Positions 8,311-17,938 are shown, counted from the first letter of the stretch. The stretch is 41,999 bases of DNA from Pseudomonadota bacterium (GCA_022574185.1 JACZSM010000018.1:1-41999); one strand, 5' to 3'. The notes: generated by a model from the sequence alone, not told the origin. Program-made: numbers and translations.

Positions 8311-9555
8311 ATGTCGTATCTAGAGCAATTCAATCTCAGTGAGCAGCCATTCAGGCTGACAGCCGACCCGGATTTCCTTTACTGGAGCAAGCAGCACGCC
8401 CGGGCCAAGGCTTATATGGAGTCGACGATCTGGCTCGCCGATGGATTCGTCATCATCACGGGCGAAATCGGCTCGGGCAAGTCGACGTTATTGCAGTCTT
8501 TTGTCGCCGACCTCGCGGATGACATCGTCTATGCCATAATCTCTCAAACGCAGCTGACGCCTAAACAATTTTTGCAGTCCGTTCTAACCGAGTTCGGCTT
8601 CAAACCATTCAATAAGCGCAAGGTCGAGCTGCTCGATATGCTCAACATGTTCCTCATCGAGCAATATTCGAACGGCAAGAAAGTTGTACTGATCGTCGAC
8701 GAGGCGCAAAACCTGTCGAAAAAAGTACTGGAAGAAATCCGCATGCTCTCTGGCATCGAGACGCACAAGGAAAAAATATTGCGGATTATCCTGGCTGGGC
8801 AGCCTGAGCTGAAGGCAACGCTCGACTCACCAAATCTCAAGCAGCTCGTGCAACGCATCCGCCTGCGCTTTCACATCGGCCCGCTTGACAGCCGCGAAAC
8901 ACGTGAATACATCGATCATCGTATCGCGGTCGCGGGCCGTGAACCCAACGATCTGTTCGATGACGATACTTACGACATAATTTTTCGCTACTCGGGTGGC
9001 ATTCCGCGACTTATCAACACGCTATGCGATACGGCGCTCCTGTGTGCATTTGCGGACGAAAATTCTGTTGTCAAGGACGAGGACATCATGTCGGCCGTTG
9101 AGGAACTCAACTGGAAAGAACACGAAACCAACACCGGCCGCTACAGACAGTTATGCCCGGTTGTCCCGGTGCCAAGATTGAAATCGCACATAACGATGCT
9201 CGAGGTACTCTCTGATGGCGAATCGCTGTCAGTGCATTCATTTCCGATCGGGCGAATTATTGTTGGCCGAGCGCCTGGCAACGAGATCTATATCAAAAGC
9301 AAATTTGTCAGCCGCCACCACGCACAGCTAGTCAGTGACGAGCATGGCTGTACTATCGAGGACCTGAACAGCACCAATGGTGTGTTCATCGGCGAGCAGC
9401 AGGTCAAGAAGCAGCGCTTGAAAAATGGCGACGTTATATCGTTGGGCAGTCACGAACTCGTGTACACAGATCTTCGTGAGACGAGCGAGACGGACGAAAC
9501 GAACAATGCAGATCCTTCCGCAGAGAGCGCCACAGCATCAGCCGTCGGCGAATAG
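8311..9555 (+). CDS. ExeA/GspA-type AAA ATPase fused to an FHA domain
   Basis: A 414-residue two-domain protein. Residues 1-270 are an ExeA/GspA-like AAA ATPase: FNLSEQPFRLTADPDFLYWS at the start, Walker A GEIGSGKST (51-59), Walker B VVLIVDEAQ (125-133), a sensor region IILAGQPEL and an arginine-rich RIRLRFHI. Residues about 305-390 form an FHA phosphothreonine-binding domain with GR (319-320), SRHH (334-337) and NSTNG (353-357). An acidic Ser/Thr-rich tail follows. I see no membrane segment or peptidoglycan-binding domain, unlike classical ExeA. No kinase, phosphatase or secretion gene is adjacent. A good Shine-Dalgarno (AGAAAGG) precedes the ATG. Partners and role are unknown; reading a phosphorylated partner and remodelling it is inference. 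Confidence 0.9.
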   Translation: MSYLEQFNLSEQPFRLTADPDFLYWSKQHARAKAYMESTIWLADGFVIITGEIGSGKSTLLQSFVADLADDIVYAIISQTQLTPKQFLQSVLTEFGFKPFNKRKVELLDMLNMFLIEQYSNGKKVVLIVDEAQNLSKKVLEEIRMLSGIETHKEKILRIILAGQPELKATLDSPNLKQLVQRIRLRFHIGPLDSRETREYIDHRIAVAGREPNDLFDDDTYDIIFRYSGGIPRLINTLCDTALLCAFADENSVVKDEDIMSAVEELNWKEHETNTGRYRQLCPVVPVPRLKSHITMLEVLSDGESLSVHSFPIGRIIVGRAPGNEIYIKSKFVSRHHAQLVSDEHGCTIEDLNSTNGVFIGEQQVKKQRLKNGDVISLGSHELVYTDLRETSETDETNNADPSAESATASAVGE

Positions 9556-9561
9556 CGCCAG

Positions 9562-9786
9562 TCAGTGTCCGGTGCGACGATCGCTCACTCGATAGTCACG
9601 ACGTTTGAGTATCACCACAATTCCGGCAACCAGAGACACGAGCCCGGTCACGAAACAGATCGTTGGCCAGTGCCAGTAATTGACATACATCGATAAGCCG
9701 AGCGAGATCGACCCGAACAGCAGATAGAAGTACGGCAGACTTTCGTAAATTGGCTTCGAAACCCACATGGCATCTTGATTGTCCAT
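9562..9786 (-). CDS. Small membrane protein with two predicted helices, function unknown
   Basis: A 74-residue protein with two hydrophobic helices at about residues 17-37 and 41-60, separated by a short Trp/His-containing turn, and a basic cytosolic tail (KRRDYRVSDRR). I do not recognise a family. It starts at ATG 9786 with little Shine-Dalgarno, and its end faces the end of the AAA-FHA gene (6-bp gap). The 58-aa gene lies 101 bp upstream on the same strand, so the two could share a transcript. Confidence 0.6.
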   Translation of the reverse strand: MDNQDAMWVSKPIYESLPYFYLLFGSISLGLSMYVNYWHWPTICFVTGLVSLVAGIVVILKRRDYRVSDRRTGH

Positions 9787-9887
9787 AGCTGCGGTCGCTT
9801 AGTCCAGTCACCATAGCAAGCGAACCGGTCATCGACCGGGTCTGGATCGTAAAAATTCAGAAAGCAGGGAAGTGGATTGTCGACGGG

Positions 9888-10064
9888 CTATCTTTGCGAT
9901 TTGCCCCTGCCGAAGAGACTGAGCAGCCGCGAGAAAATCGAGTCTGACATTCCGTCAACGGCCAGATCTGGCTCGTAATCATGGCTTTCAGCGCTGAATC
10001 CTTGCACCAAGTGCTGCGCGTTGGCGTCCAGATCAATCTCTGTGATCGTGCTCTCGAATGCCAT
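9888..10064 (-). CDS. 58-aa microprotein with acidic body and basic amphipathic C-terminus
   Basis: A short ORF preceded by a strong Shine-Dalgarno (ATGGAGGAG, 8 nt before ATG at 10062-10064). The product begins MAFESTITEIDLDANAQ, is acidic through residue 40, and ends in IFSRLLSLFGRGKSQR, a likely amphipathic, basic helix resembling a membrane-targeting tail. I recognise no family. A CRP-like operator lies 56-71 bp upstream of the start. Coding status rests on the ribosome-binding site, the clean frame and the promoter-like context. Conservation is untested here. Confidence 0.6.
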   Translation of the reverse strand: MAFESTITEIDLDANAQHLVQGFSAESHDYEPDLAVDGMSDSIFSRLLSLFGRGKSQR

Positions 10065-10119
10065 ACGTCTTACTCCTCCATGAGACAGGAGAACACTACA
10101 TAAACGATAGTTTGAATTG

Positions 10120-10135
10120 AGTGAACAAGCTCACA
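10120..10135. promoter_or_regulatory. CRP-like operator upstream of the 58-aa gene
   Basis: AGTGAACAAGCTCACA matches TGTGA-N6-TCACA at 9 of 10 specified positions. It sits in the 153-bp gap between tldD and the 58-aa gene. If CRP acted as a class II activator centred near -41.5, transcription would start near 10086, with a weak TAGTGT -10 element at 10098-10093 on the minus strand. By chance about one such match is expected per window, but the intergenic placement favours function. Confidence 0.45.
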
Positions 10136-10217
10136 GTGCGAACCGCAAACCATCTATTAGTACATTATGTCAAGAAAACCGACATGTGGGCCGTGTAGCT
10201 CGCAAACCGCGAGCGCG

Positions 10218-11669
10218 TCATGCCGTTCCGCCAACCGTAATTTCGTCAATTTTAAGCGTCGGTTGGCCGACGCCAACCGGTATCGACTGGCCTTCTTTAC
10301 CGCAGGTTCCAACGCCGCTGTCGAGTTTCAGATCGTTACCAACCATCGAGATTTTCGCAAGCGCTATCGGCCCGTCACCGATCAGCATTGCCCCTTTGAC
10401 AGGTGCGGTAATCTTGCCCTTTTCGATCAGGTAGGCTTCGCTGGCCGAGAACACGAACTTGCCGGAAGTAATATCGACCTGACCGCCGCCAAAATTCGGT
10501 GCGTATAAACCCCTGTCGACTGATGCGATGATTTCTTCGGGATCGTGCGGGCCTGCGAGCATGTACGTGTTGGTCATGCGTGGCATCGGCATATGGGCGA
10601 ATGACTCGCGACGACCATTGCCCGTTGGCGCAACGCCCATCAATCGTGCATTGAGCTTGTCCTGCATGTAAGCACGTAGCACCCCATTTTCGACGAGTAC
10701 GTTGTATTGGCTTGGAGTACCCTCGTCGTCGACAGCAAGTGAGCCGCGCCGGTTTGGAAGGGTGCCATCATCGACGATCGTGCAGAGTGATGAGGCAACT
10801 TTCTCGCCGAGTCTGCCTGAAAATGCGGATGTTCCCTTGCGATTAAAGTCGCCCTCAAGACCATGTCCAACAGCCTCATGCAGCAGAATTCCTGGCCAGC
10901 CGGGCCCCAGCACAACGGGCATCACCCCAGCGGGGGCTGCAATAGCATCAAGCTGAACGAGAGCCTGTCGCACGGCCTCGCGTGCATAGTCCATCGGCAA
11001 TTCGCTGCAGAGAAAGTAGTTGAGATCGGCTCGTGCACCACCACCTGCATAACCTTGCTCTCTGCGGCCGTTGCGTTCGACGATAACACTTATGTCGAGT
11101 CGCACCAGCGGCCGTACGTCGGCCGCAAACGTACCGTCAGATGCGGCAATCAGCACCATGTCATGACAACTCGACAAATTGATAATGACTTGCTTGATGC
11201 ACTGGTCGAGCGCGCGTGTTGATCGCTCAATTTCACCAAGAAAAGCTGTCTTTTGCGCGTCGCTGACACTCGTGATTGGATCTTCTACAGGGTACAGCGC
11301 CGCCGACTCGCTTCTTTTCCAGGCTTGCAAGGCCTTCGTTTCGCCCTGCCGCGCGATGGCTCTGGCCGCTCTCGCCGCGTTTTGCAGTGCTGGCAGCATC
11401 AGCTCGTCGGAATAAGCGAATCCTGTCTTTTCGCCGCTAACAGCCCGCACTCCGACACCCTGGTCGAGGCTGAAACTCCCTTCGCGAATAATACCATCCT
11501 CAACTGACCAGCTTTCCCGACGGCTCACCTGGAAGTACAGGTCCGCGTAATCGATGCCGCCGCGCATCATCGAGCCCAAGGTCGCATTCAGGTGCCGCTC
11601 GTCGAGCCCAACAGGCTCGAGCGTGCGCGAGATGACAGTGTCAAACGTTTGTTGGCTGTTCTTGCTCAA
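10218..11669 (-). CDS. tldD: TldD, metal-binding subunit of the TldD-TldE protease
   Basis: A 483-residue protein closely matching E. coli TldD along its whole length. The metal-site motif HEAVGH is residues 264-269, within [20 protein letters not shown], and the C-terminus keeps VGVGQPTLK and VGGTA. With PmbA it forms the heterodimer that degrades unfolded peptides and matures microcins. The longest start is TTG at 11669. The nit gene is 56 bp upstream on the same strand, as in pseudomonads. pmbA is separated by purEK and the AAA-FHA gene. Confidence 0.97.
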   Translation of the reverse strand: MSKNSQQTFDTVISRTLEPVGLDERHLNATLGSMMRGGIDYADLYFQVSRRESWSVEDGIIREGSFSLDQGVGVRAVSGEKTGFAYSDELMLPALQNAARAARAIARQGETKALQAWKRSESAALYPVEDPITSVSDAQKTAFLGEIERSTRALDQCIKQVIINLSSCHDMVLIAASDGTFAADVRPLVRLDISVIVERNGRREQGYAGGGARADLNYFLCSELPMDYAREAVRQALVQLDAIAAPAGVMPVVLGPGWPGILLHEAVGHGLEGDFNRKGTSAFSGRLGEKVASSLCTIVDDGTLPNRRGSLAVDDEGTPSQYNVLVENGVLRAYMQDKLNARLMGVAPTGNGRRESFAHMPMPRMTNTYMLAGPHDPEEIIASVDRGLYAPNFGGGQVDITSGKFVFSASEAYLIEKGKITAPVKGAMLIGDGPIALAKISMVGNDLKLDSGVGTCGKEGQSIPVGVGQPTLKIDEITVGGTA

Positions 11670-11725
11670 AACAATATTCCACTTGCTAGCCTGAATAATA
11701 CTCTGTTAAGGCATTATTGATGGGT

Positions 11726-12532
11726 TCAGAGTCGCCGATTTGCGAGTGCCGGAAATTCACTGCGCAGTCGCGATGGCAACTCCGGATCGATATCGGCCGC
11801 AATGTGACAGTCGCCTGCAGCCTGTTCTGCGAGGATTGTTCCCCACGGATCGATGATCATCGAGTGTCCATAAGTTGACCGCTTGTCCGGGTGATCACCA
11901 TATTGCCCTGCGGCGACGACGTACGCCAGATTTTCGATCGCGCGGGCTCGCAACAGCAGTTGCCAATGCGCCTCGCCGGTCACAGATGTGAAGGCCGCTG
12001 GCACAGTGAACGCCGTCGCACCATCGTCGACGAGACGTCGATAGAGCTCGGGGAACCGCAGGTCGTAACAAATCGTCAATCCGATCTTGCCGATCGGCGA
12101 CTCAACCGTCACGGGATCAGTGCCCGCGCACATCGACCAGGATTCCTGGTAGGACTCATCACGATCGGGCAGCTTCACGTCAAACAAGTGAATTTTCCGA
12201 TAGCAGGCTCGCTCGATTCCATCCGCGTCATACACTGGACACGCCCCAAATACCTTCTCGGGTTCGGGTGCTACAAGCGGTATGCTGCCCGCGATAATCC
12301 AAATACCGTGGCGACGCGCGGCGTCACTGAGAAATTTCTGGATCGGGCCGCTGCCAGGCTCTTCAGCGTGCACTACCTTGTCCCGGCTACGCTTAGGCAT
12401 CAACGCGAAATTCTCGGGCAACACAGCCATCTTGCAATCGTCCGCCGCGGCATCGCTCAGCAAGCGATCGGTCAGGCGCAGGTTCGCATCAACGTCGGCG
12501 CCACTGTTCATCTGAATCGCCGCCAGACGCAT
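11726..12532 (-). CDS. Nitrilase-superfamily amidase (Nit1/YbeM-like, probable deaminated-glutathione amidase)
   Basis: A 268-residue carbon-nitrogen hydrolase with the complete catalytic triad: Glu40 in LPENFALM, Lys113 in RKIHLFDVKLPD, and Cys155 in TICYDLRFPELYR. The last motif is typical of the Nit1 branch, whose members repair deaminated glutathione. Substrate is assigned by family only. ATG start at 12532 with a strong GGAGG site. It lies between yhdP and tldD, a conserved position in Pseudomonas-type genomes. Confidence 0.92.
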   Translation of the reverse strand: MRLAAIQMNSGADVDANLRLTDRLLSDAAADDCKMAVLPENFALMPKRSRDKVVHAEEPGSGPIQKFLSDAARRHGIWIIAGSIPLVAPEPEKVFGACPVYDADGIERACYRKIHLFDVKLPDRDESYQESWSMCAGTDPVTVESPIGKIGLTICYDLRFPELYRRLVDDGATAFTVPAAFTSVTGEAHWQLLLRARAIENLAYVVAAGQYGDHPDKRSTYGHSMIIDPWGTILAEQAAGDCHIAADIDPELPSRLRSEFPALANRRL

Positions 12533-12555
12533 GTCACGACCTCCAAGGTGGAGTT

Positions 12556-15500
12556 CTATTGTGCTTCATCGACGCATTCCGATGTGGCAACCAGCCGCGC
12601 GAATTCTCTGGCACTCGACGTTTCGATTATTGGCTCATCCCAGGAGCCGCCAATTGCGTAGTAGATCTGACTAACCTCCTGCAACGGCTTCTTGAAGATC
12701 TGTGAGAATACCAGCAACACGGCGGCGACCTGCGGGCCGCCGACGACGGCGCCGACGACGGGTAAGGTATTGCCAAAGTTCGCGCTAACAACGGCTGTTT
12801 GATCGTAGTCCCGGCTAACCAGTCCCGCACGACCCACAATTCCTATATTGGCCGCGGGACCCTCAAGCGACAGATTGCACGTGTAGGTTTCGCCATCGAC
12901 AATGCGAAAGGTACCGTTGATAGTGTCGAATCCGAAGCCCTTGGCAAATACATCCCGAAAATCGAGTGACAACCGACGCGGCAACGCAACGATACTCATG
13001 AGCCCGAACACTCGGCCTGCCCCAGGTTCAACATCATCGAGTTGTCCTGTGCCGATCTGAATTTTGACCTCTCCGCGCAGCGATTCCATGAAGTCCTCTC
13101 GGGGGCCACCGGACCAACTAAGGTCCAGCAACATTGAGAGCTGATCGGACACAATACCCGGCTCGTAACCCAGGCGCTGCATCGTGCGTTCGACATCCGT
13201 GCTCGTCATGGTGACCGTCAGGAAGCTCCGATAGCCTGTTGCGTCCGATTCGTCGACAATCCATCCGCCGTTGCCGACAATTTCGAATGTTTCATCCCTG
13301 GCGATGATGCTGTCCGCCACAAGGCCGTCAGCCGTATGCCGGAATTCGGCCTGGAAGGCGCCAAGATACCGCTCCCCCAACGCAAATTCGTTTACTCTGA
13401 TCGAAATCGGCGGCAAAGAGCGAGGATCGATGTCTGGATCATCCTGGCCTGAGACCTCGTCGTCTCCGGGGAGCACCATGCGCTCCATTTCGATCGTCAG
13501 CGTGCGTCCCGAATTGAAATCGTATGGTACGAATGCGGAGCCTTTGAGTTCGTCGCCGTCGAACTGTACGAGCCAGTCACGCGCACTTCGGTCAACGCGA
13601 ATACGGTGATCGACGAGGTGCTGTCCAAGCAGATGCAGGTGGCCGATCGTCATCTCGATAGACCGAATGCGCTCGCCCATGCCAGTCTTCGCATTATTGC
13701 GCTTCGGCAGGCCGAACCAGTCCTGCATGCGCACGTAGTCAATGTTGCCGCGCAAGTGCAGGCCCCGTATTTCGGTTGCCGCGTCAGGCTCCGTTGTCGC
13801 GGCGGTCGCGACACCGAATGTCACAAGGCCGCGGTCGAAGTCCCACTGCTCTTGCTCCTTGGCAAACGCGAGCTCCCAGGACAAGAGATCAGTTACGGTT
13901 CCCGTACTCACAATACGCTCGCTGCCTTGCGGTAGCTCTATTCTTGCAGATACTGCGACCGAATCATCTGGCATTTTTTGCAGCGGCTTTGGCAAATCGA
14001 AGCCCAGGCCAGCGAGGTCGGTTTCAATCTCTATTGTGAATGGCGACGGTGTTTCGGCCTTGCCGCGCGGGAATAATAGCCTCGCCGAATACGCGGTCTC
14101 GCCTTGAACCAGACCCTCGAGCGGCAGTCCGAGTCCCTCGGTCAGACCTTCGGCCGTGATAGTACCAACCGTACTTGCGATCACCCGGAATGAGTCCATC
14201 TCCTCCGGCGCCATCATGAGCTCGATCGATACCGGCCGGCCAAGAAAAGTACCCGCAAGGGATTCGCTACTTATATCGTCACGCCGAATTGTCACAGCAC
14301 CATTCAGATCAGTGATCGACGGCGCAAAACCCTCCATCTGCAGACTGGCATTGCTGATCTGCAAACGTGATGTGAAGTCGAAGTTCTGCCAATCCCGGAT
14401 AGGCACCCTGAGATCGAGGCTGAACGATCCGTCACCGGTTACAGCGACACGATCAAGTCTGCCACCGAATACATCGGTGCCGATCGGGCTTTGCGCCATA
14501 AGTTGCCGTATAGACTCAAGCGTGCCCGTGGAAAAAGCGTCGATCGTGAGTACAGGCTGCCTGAGGTCATCGATTTCGAATCGTGCGTTGATAATTTCGT
14601 TGCCCACATTTATTATGTGGTTGCGTTCCGAGTAGAGCCGTGTGTTGTCGATGACAAGATCGAAATCAAGCACCTCGGCTACTGGCCAGCGCCGCTGATA
14701 CATGATGAGCGCGTCACGGATGTTCGCTTCAATTAGCAGGCGTCCCTCACCACCGTCGAACGGAAATTTATCCAGCGGACCGTAAAGCCGAATAGTGCCG
14801 TGCGGGATGCGTCCTGCCAGCAGCCCTTCCTGTAACCATTCACTGGTCCTCGGCATTTTCGGCATGAATGGAATGTAGCGGCGTAACTTCGATAAATCAC
14901 TGATGCTCCAGGTCGTCGCCAGATCAACGATTGGAGTACGACTGCCGTCGGCGAGCGTAATCTCGACATTCGTTTCCATCTCAATTACAGCGTTTCGAAT
15001 CAAGATGCTATCTGATAGGACGGTGGTGCGATTGTTGCTTCGACGCCAGATAATAGTCCCGGACACAGTATCGAATACGGCAGTCTCTTCAAGGTAATTG
15101 GGAAAGCTGACGGCAAGGTCTTCCGACTTGATTTCGAGCCGGCCGCTCACGCGATCAGCCCGCAGTCGTCCCGAGAACCCACGTATACCGGGCCGGTTGT
15201 CGACTGCGGCAATACCGACGTTCACGAACTCGGCGGATACATCGAAGCGCATGAAATCCGTATCAATGCCGCTCAGCGTAGCGACTAGCTCGCGAACCGC
15301 GCCATCCGGATCGTATGCCGCAACCAAGTCCCTTTGTTGCCTTGTGAGCCAGGGATTGAGAACACCGATATCAGCAAGGTTGATATAGGATGCGCGCGCA
15401 TCAAGCATTGTGATCTGGCCTTCGCTGCCGGTTGTCGCTTCAACTCGCAACGAAGAATCTGGCCATTCGCCGCCCACTGTCTGCAACTGATAATGATTCG

Positions 15501-16419
15501 CAGCAACTAACCAACCGTCAATATTGCTTTGAAATTCGAACAGACCATTAATTGAAAAACTGGTTTCGTCACCTACAGCAACATCCTGGAAATCAATATC
15601 CACCACCGCACTTTGTACAACGCCGTTCGCGATCACGAGCGATAGATCCAAATCGCCGCTTCCGGAGCTGAAATGAGCGGCTTGTGCGCCATGCAGCGCA
15701 GACACACCCGATAAAATTATGTCGTCGACGGCTATGGTCACATCCCAACTGCGATCTTCGTCCTGCTGAAAAAGCAATTGCGTTGCGGCCATGGTGAGGC
15801 GACCGCCGAGGTCCTCAGGCAGGTCTACGATCGCGTTGACCGCGATGCGCACACTATCCCGTCTCACGACGACACGCGGCACCTGAAAGATTCTCGGCCG
15901 TTCATCACCCGGTTGCAGAAATTTCACCTCGATGTTCTCGCCAACCACCTCGATGGCGCCGGCCGTTTCAGGGCCGTCACGGCGAGCGGGCAACAACTCA
16001 TTGGCCGGGCTGCCTTGAATCCACCACTCGCCGTTGCCGAGTTGACGAACCTCGATGCTCGTATCGCGCAAGACTATTCGATCGACGACCAATTTCCTGT
16101 CGATGAGCAGGCGCATGAGCCCAACGCCCACACTGACCTCGCCGGCTGAAATAATGCGCGCCATGCTGTCGGGCGCAATCAATTCAGCATTGTAAAACTC
16201 GATCTCGGGACCATTGAGCCCCCAACGCGCATCCATGCCCGTAAATTCAACATTCATGCCGATCGCGGTGCTTGCCCAGCTTTTGATGTCCTCCTGATAT
16301 TCGGGAAGTCGTGGCAGCAACAGACGAAATAATCCGACTGCGATTGCCAGCATTATCACAACGCCCGCGGCCGCATATACGGCAAACTTGATCAGGCGTT
16401 GCATAAATTTTTTCATCAT
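12556..16419 (-). CDS. yhdP: YhdP-family AsmA-like envelope protein
   Basis: A very large protein of about 1287 residues with one N-terminal membrane helix (about 12-34) and a long periplasmic part rich in short beta-strand repeats, as in the AsmA-like/DUF3971 bridge proteins. The LPEYQEDIKSWASTAIG segment after the helix and the C-terminal ISQIYYAIGGSWDEPII region are characteristic. YhdP, with TamB and YdbH, supports phospholipid transport to the outer membrane. Length matches E. coli YhdP (1266). The first ATG is 16419; TTG at 16422 is the other option. It follows rng by about 20 bp. Confidence 0.95.
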   Translation of the reverse strand: MMKKFMQRLIKFAVYAAAGVVIMLAIAVGLFRLLLPRLPEYQEDIKSWASTAIGMNVEFTGMDARWGLNGPEIEFYNAELIAPDSMARIISAGEVSVGVGLMRLLIDRKLVVDRIVLRDTSIEVRQLGNGEWWIQGSPANELLPARRDGPETAGAIEVVGENIEVKFLQPGDERPRIFQVPRVVVRRDSVRIAVNAIVDLPEDLGGRLTMAATQLLFQQDEDRSWDVTIAVDDIILSGVSALHGAQAAHFSSGSGDLDLSLVIANGVVQSAVVDIDFQDVAVGDETSFSINGLFEFQSNIDGWLVAANHYQLQTVGGEWPDSSLRVEATTGSEGQITMLDARASYINLADIGVLNPWLTRQQRDLVAAYDPDGAVRELVATLSGIDTDFMRFDVSAEFVNVGIAAVDNRPGIRGFSGRLRADRVSGRLEIKSEDLAVSFPNYLEETAVFDTVSGTIIWRRSNNRTTVLSDSILIRNAVIEMETNVEITLADGSRTPIVDLATTWSISDLSKLRRYIPFMPKMPRTSEWLQEGLLAGRIPHGTIRLYGPLDKFPFDGGEGRLLIEANIRDALIMYQRRWPVAEVLDFDLVIDNTRLYSERNHIINVGNEIINARFEIDDLRQPVLTIDAFSTGTLESIRQLMAQSPIGTDVFGGRLDRVAVTGDGSFSLDLRVPIRDWQNFDFTSRLQISNASLQMEGFAPSITDLNGAVTIRRDDISSESLAGTFLGRPVSIELMMAPEEMDSFRVIASTVGTITAEGLTEGLGLPLEGLVQGETAYSARLLFPRGKAETPSPFTIEIETDLAGLGFDLPKPLQKMPDDSVAVSARIELPQGSERIVSTGTVTDLLSWELAFAKEQEQWDFDRGLVTFGVATAATTEPDAATEIRGLHLRGNIDYVRMQDWFGLPKRNNAKTGMGERIRSIEMTIGHLHLLGQHLVDHRIRVDRSARDWLVQFDGDELKGSAFVPYDFNSGRTLTIEMERMVLPGDDEVSGQDDPDIDPRSLPPISIRVNEFALGERYLGAFQAEFRHTADGLVADSIIARDETFEIVGNGGWIVDESDATGYRSFLTVTMTSTDVERTMQRLGYEPGIVSDQLSMLLDLSWSGGPREDFMESLRGEVKIQIGTGQLDDVEPGAGRVFGLMSIVALPRRLSLDFRDVFAKGFGFDTINGTFRIVDGETYTCNLSLEGPAANIGIVGRAGLVSRDYDQTAVVSANFGNTLPVVGAVVGGPQVAAVLLVFSQIFKKPLQEVSQIYYAIGGSWDEPIIETSSAREFARLVATSECVDEAQ

Positions 16420-16439
16420 CAATTCGCGCTACAGCGTCA

Positions 16440-17921
16440 TCACATCAGGACAACGTCAAACTGATCCTGCAAGTACAGTGCCTCGGGTTGCAATCGTATC
16501 GACTTGCCTGTCTGCTCTTCGAGCAAAGCCAGACTTTGTGCCTGTTCGTCAAGCAATAACTCGATCACGTCCTGGTGAGCCAGTACCAGCGCGTTCTCAA
16601 AATCGAACTGGCGTGACTGACGAATGACCTCCCTGAATATTTCGAAACAGACCGTTTCCGCCGTCATTAGGAACCCGCGTCCTGTGCAACCCGGACACTC
16701 GTCGCACAGTATATGTTGCAGACTTTCCCGCGTGCGCTTGCGCGTCATCTCGACCAGGCCAAGTGGTGATACCGACGAAAGCTGGTGGCGTGCATGATCC
16801 TTGGCAAGTGATTGCTCCAGGAGTTGCAACACATTGTCCCGATGTCCGACCTCTTCCATATCTATAAAGTCGATGATGATGATGCCGCCGAGGTTTCTAA
16901 TCCGCAATTGCCTGGCGATCGTTACTGCCGCCTCAAGATTCGTGCGGTAGATTGTTTCCTCGAGGTTGCGGTGACCGACATATCCACCCGTGTTAACGTC
17001 GATCGTGGTCATCGCCTCGGTTTGATCGAAAATAAGGTAACCACCGGACTTTAAAATAATTTTTCGATCAATCGCCTTGCGAATCTCGTCTTCGATCCCG
17101 TGCAGATCGAATATCGGACGGCGACGCTGGTAAAGCTCCAGCATCGGTGCAACTTCTGGCAGAAATGTCACCGCAAAATCATGCATCTCCGCATAGACCT
17201 CCTGCGAGTCGACCAGGATGTGCTCGACGTCACTTGTCACGAGATCTCGCAATACGCGCAGCGGCAATGACAGGTCCTCGTGTACCAGTGTTTTTACGCC
17301 AGCTTCGCTGCACCGCTCCTGAATGACGCTCCAGAGCTTCGTCAGAAACTTGAGATCGGCACGTAACGCTTCGGCTTCGGCCCGTTCCGCAACGGTTCGC
17401 ACGATCGCACCACATTCAAGATTCTGGTCAGCAAGCAACTCTTCGACCAGTGAGCGCAGGCGGTCGCGCTCTTCCTCGTCTTCGATCCGCGCCGAGACGC
17501 CGACACTGCCGCCTTTCGGCAGCAACACGAGGTGACGAGACGGCAACGTGATGAAGGTCGTTAGCCGTGCACCCTTGTTGCCGAGCGGGTCCTTCACGAC
17601 CTGTACGAGCAGATCATCACCCTCCCGCACAAGCTCCCGGATGTCGGGCATTTCGTCGTTGCCGTTGTCGTCTTTTTCAAGCCTCACGATGTCTGACACA
17701 TGCAAAAACGCTGTGCGTTGCAGACCAATTTCGACAAATGCGGCTTGCATGCCAGGCAAAACGCGCATCACCTGGCCATTGTAGATATTACTGATCACAC
17801 CGCGACGCGCCGCTCTCTCAATATGCACTTCCTGCAGCATGCCGTTTTCAAGCAACGCTGCGCGAACCTCACTCGGCGTCACGTTGATCAGGATTTCTTC
17901 TTTTGGCGACTCGTCGCTCAT
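16440..17921 (-). CDS. rng: Ribonuclease G
   Basis: A 493-residue endoribonuclease of the RNase E/G family that matures 16S rRNA 5' ends and some mRNAs. The N-terminal S1 domain spans about residues 38-125 (RGVISNIYNGQVMRVLPGMQ). Catalytic aspartates are Asp308 (TTIDVNTGG) and Asp351 (IIIIDFIDM), and the zinc-link cysteines sit in CDECPGC (406-412). There is no long C-terminal scaffold, so it is RNase G rather than RNase E. It sits between maf and yhdP, the standard gammaproteobacterial order. Confidence 0.98.
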   Translation of the reverse strand: MSDESPKEEILINVTPSEVRAALLENGMLQEVHIERAARRGVISNIYNGQVMRVLPGMQAAFVEIGLQRTAFLHVSDIVRLEKDDNGNDEMPDIRELVREGDDLLVQVVKDPLGNKGARLTTFITLPSRHLVLLPKGGSVGVSARIEDEEERDRLRSLVEELLADQNLECGAIVRTVAERAEAEALRADLKFLTKLWSVIQERCSEAGVKTLVHEDLSLPLRVLRDLVTSDVEHILVDSQEVYAEMHDFAVTFLPEVAPMLELYQRRRPIFDLHGIEDEIRKAIDRKIILKSGGYLIFDQTEAMTTIDVNTGGYVGHRNLEETIYRTNLEAAVTIARQLRIRNLGGIIIIDFIDMEEVGHRDNVLQLLEQSLAKDHARHQLSSVSPLGLVEMTRKRTRESLQHILCDECPGCTGRGFLMTAETVCFEIFREVIRQSRQFDFENALVLAHQDVIELLLDEQAQSLALLEEQTGKSIRLQPEALYLQDQFDVVLM

Positions 17922-17938
17922 TCAATCCGAAACTCTCA

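Noticed and set aside
10198-10214. GCTCGC-AAACC-GCGAGC hairpin after tldD as terminator
   Set aside because: The stem is perfect but only 6 bp and is not followed by a U-tract on the relevant strand.
12600-16300. Many open frames antisense to yhdP
   Set aside because: They shadow a long conserved gene, have no ribosome-binding sites and resemble no family.
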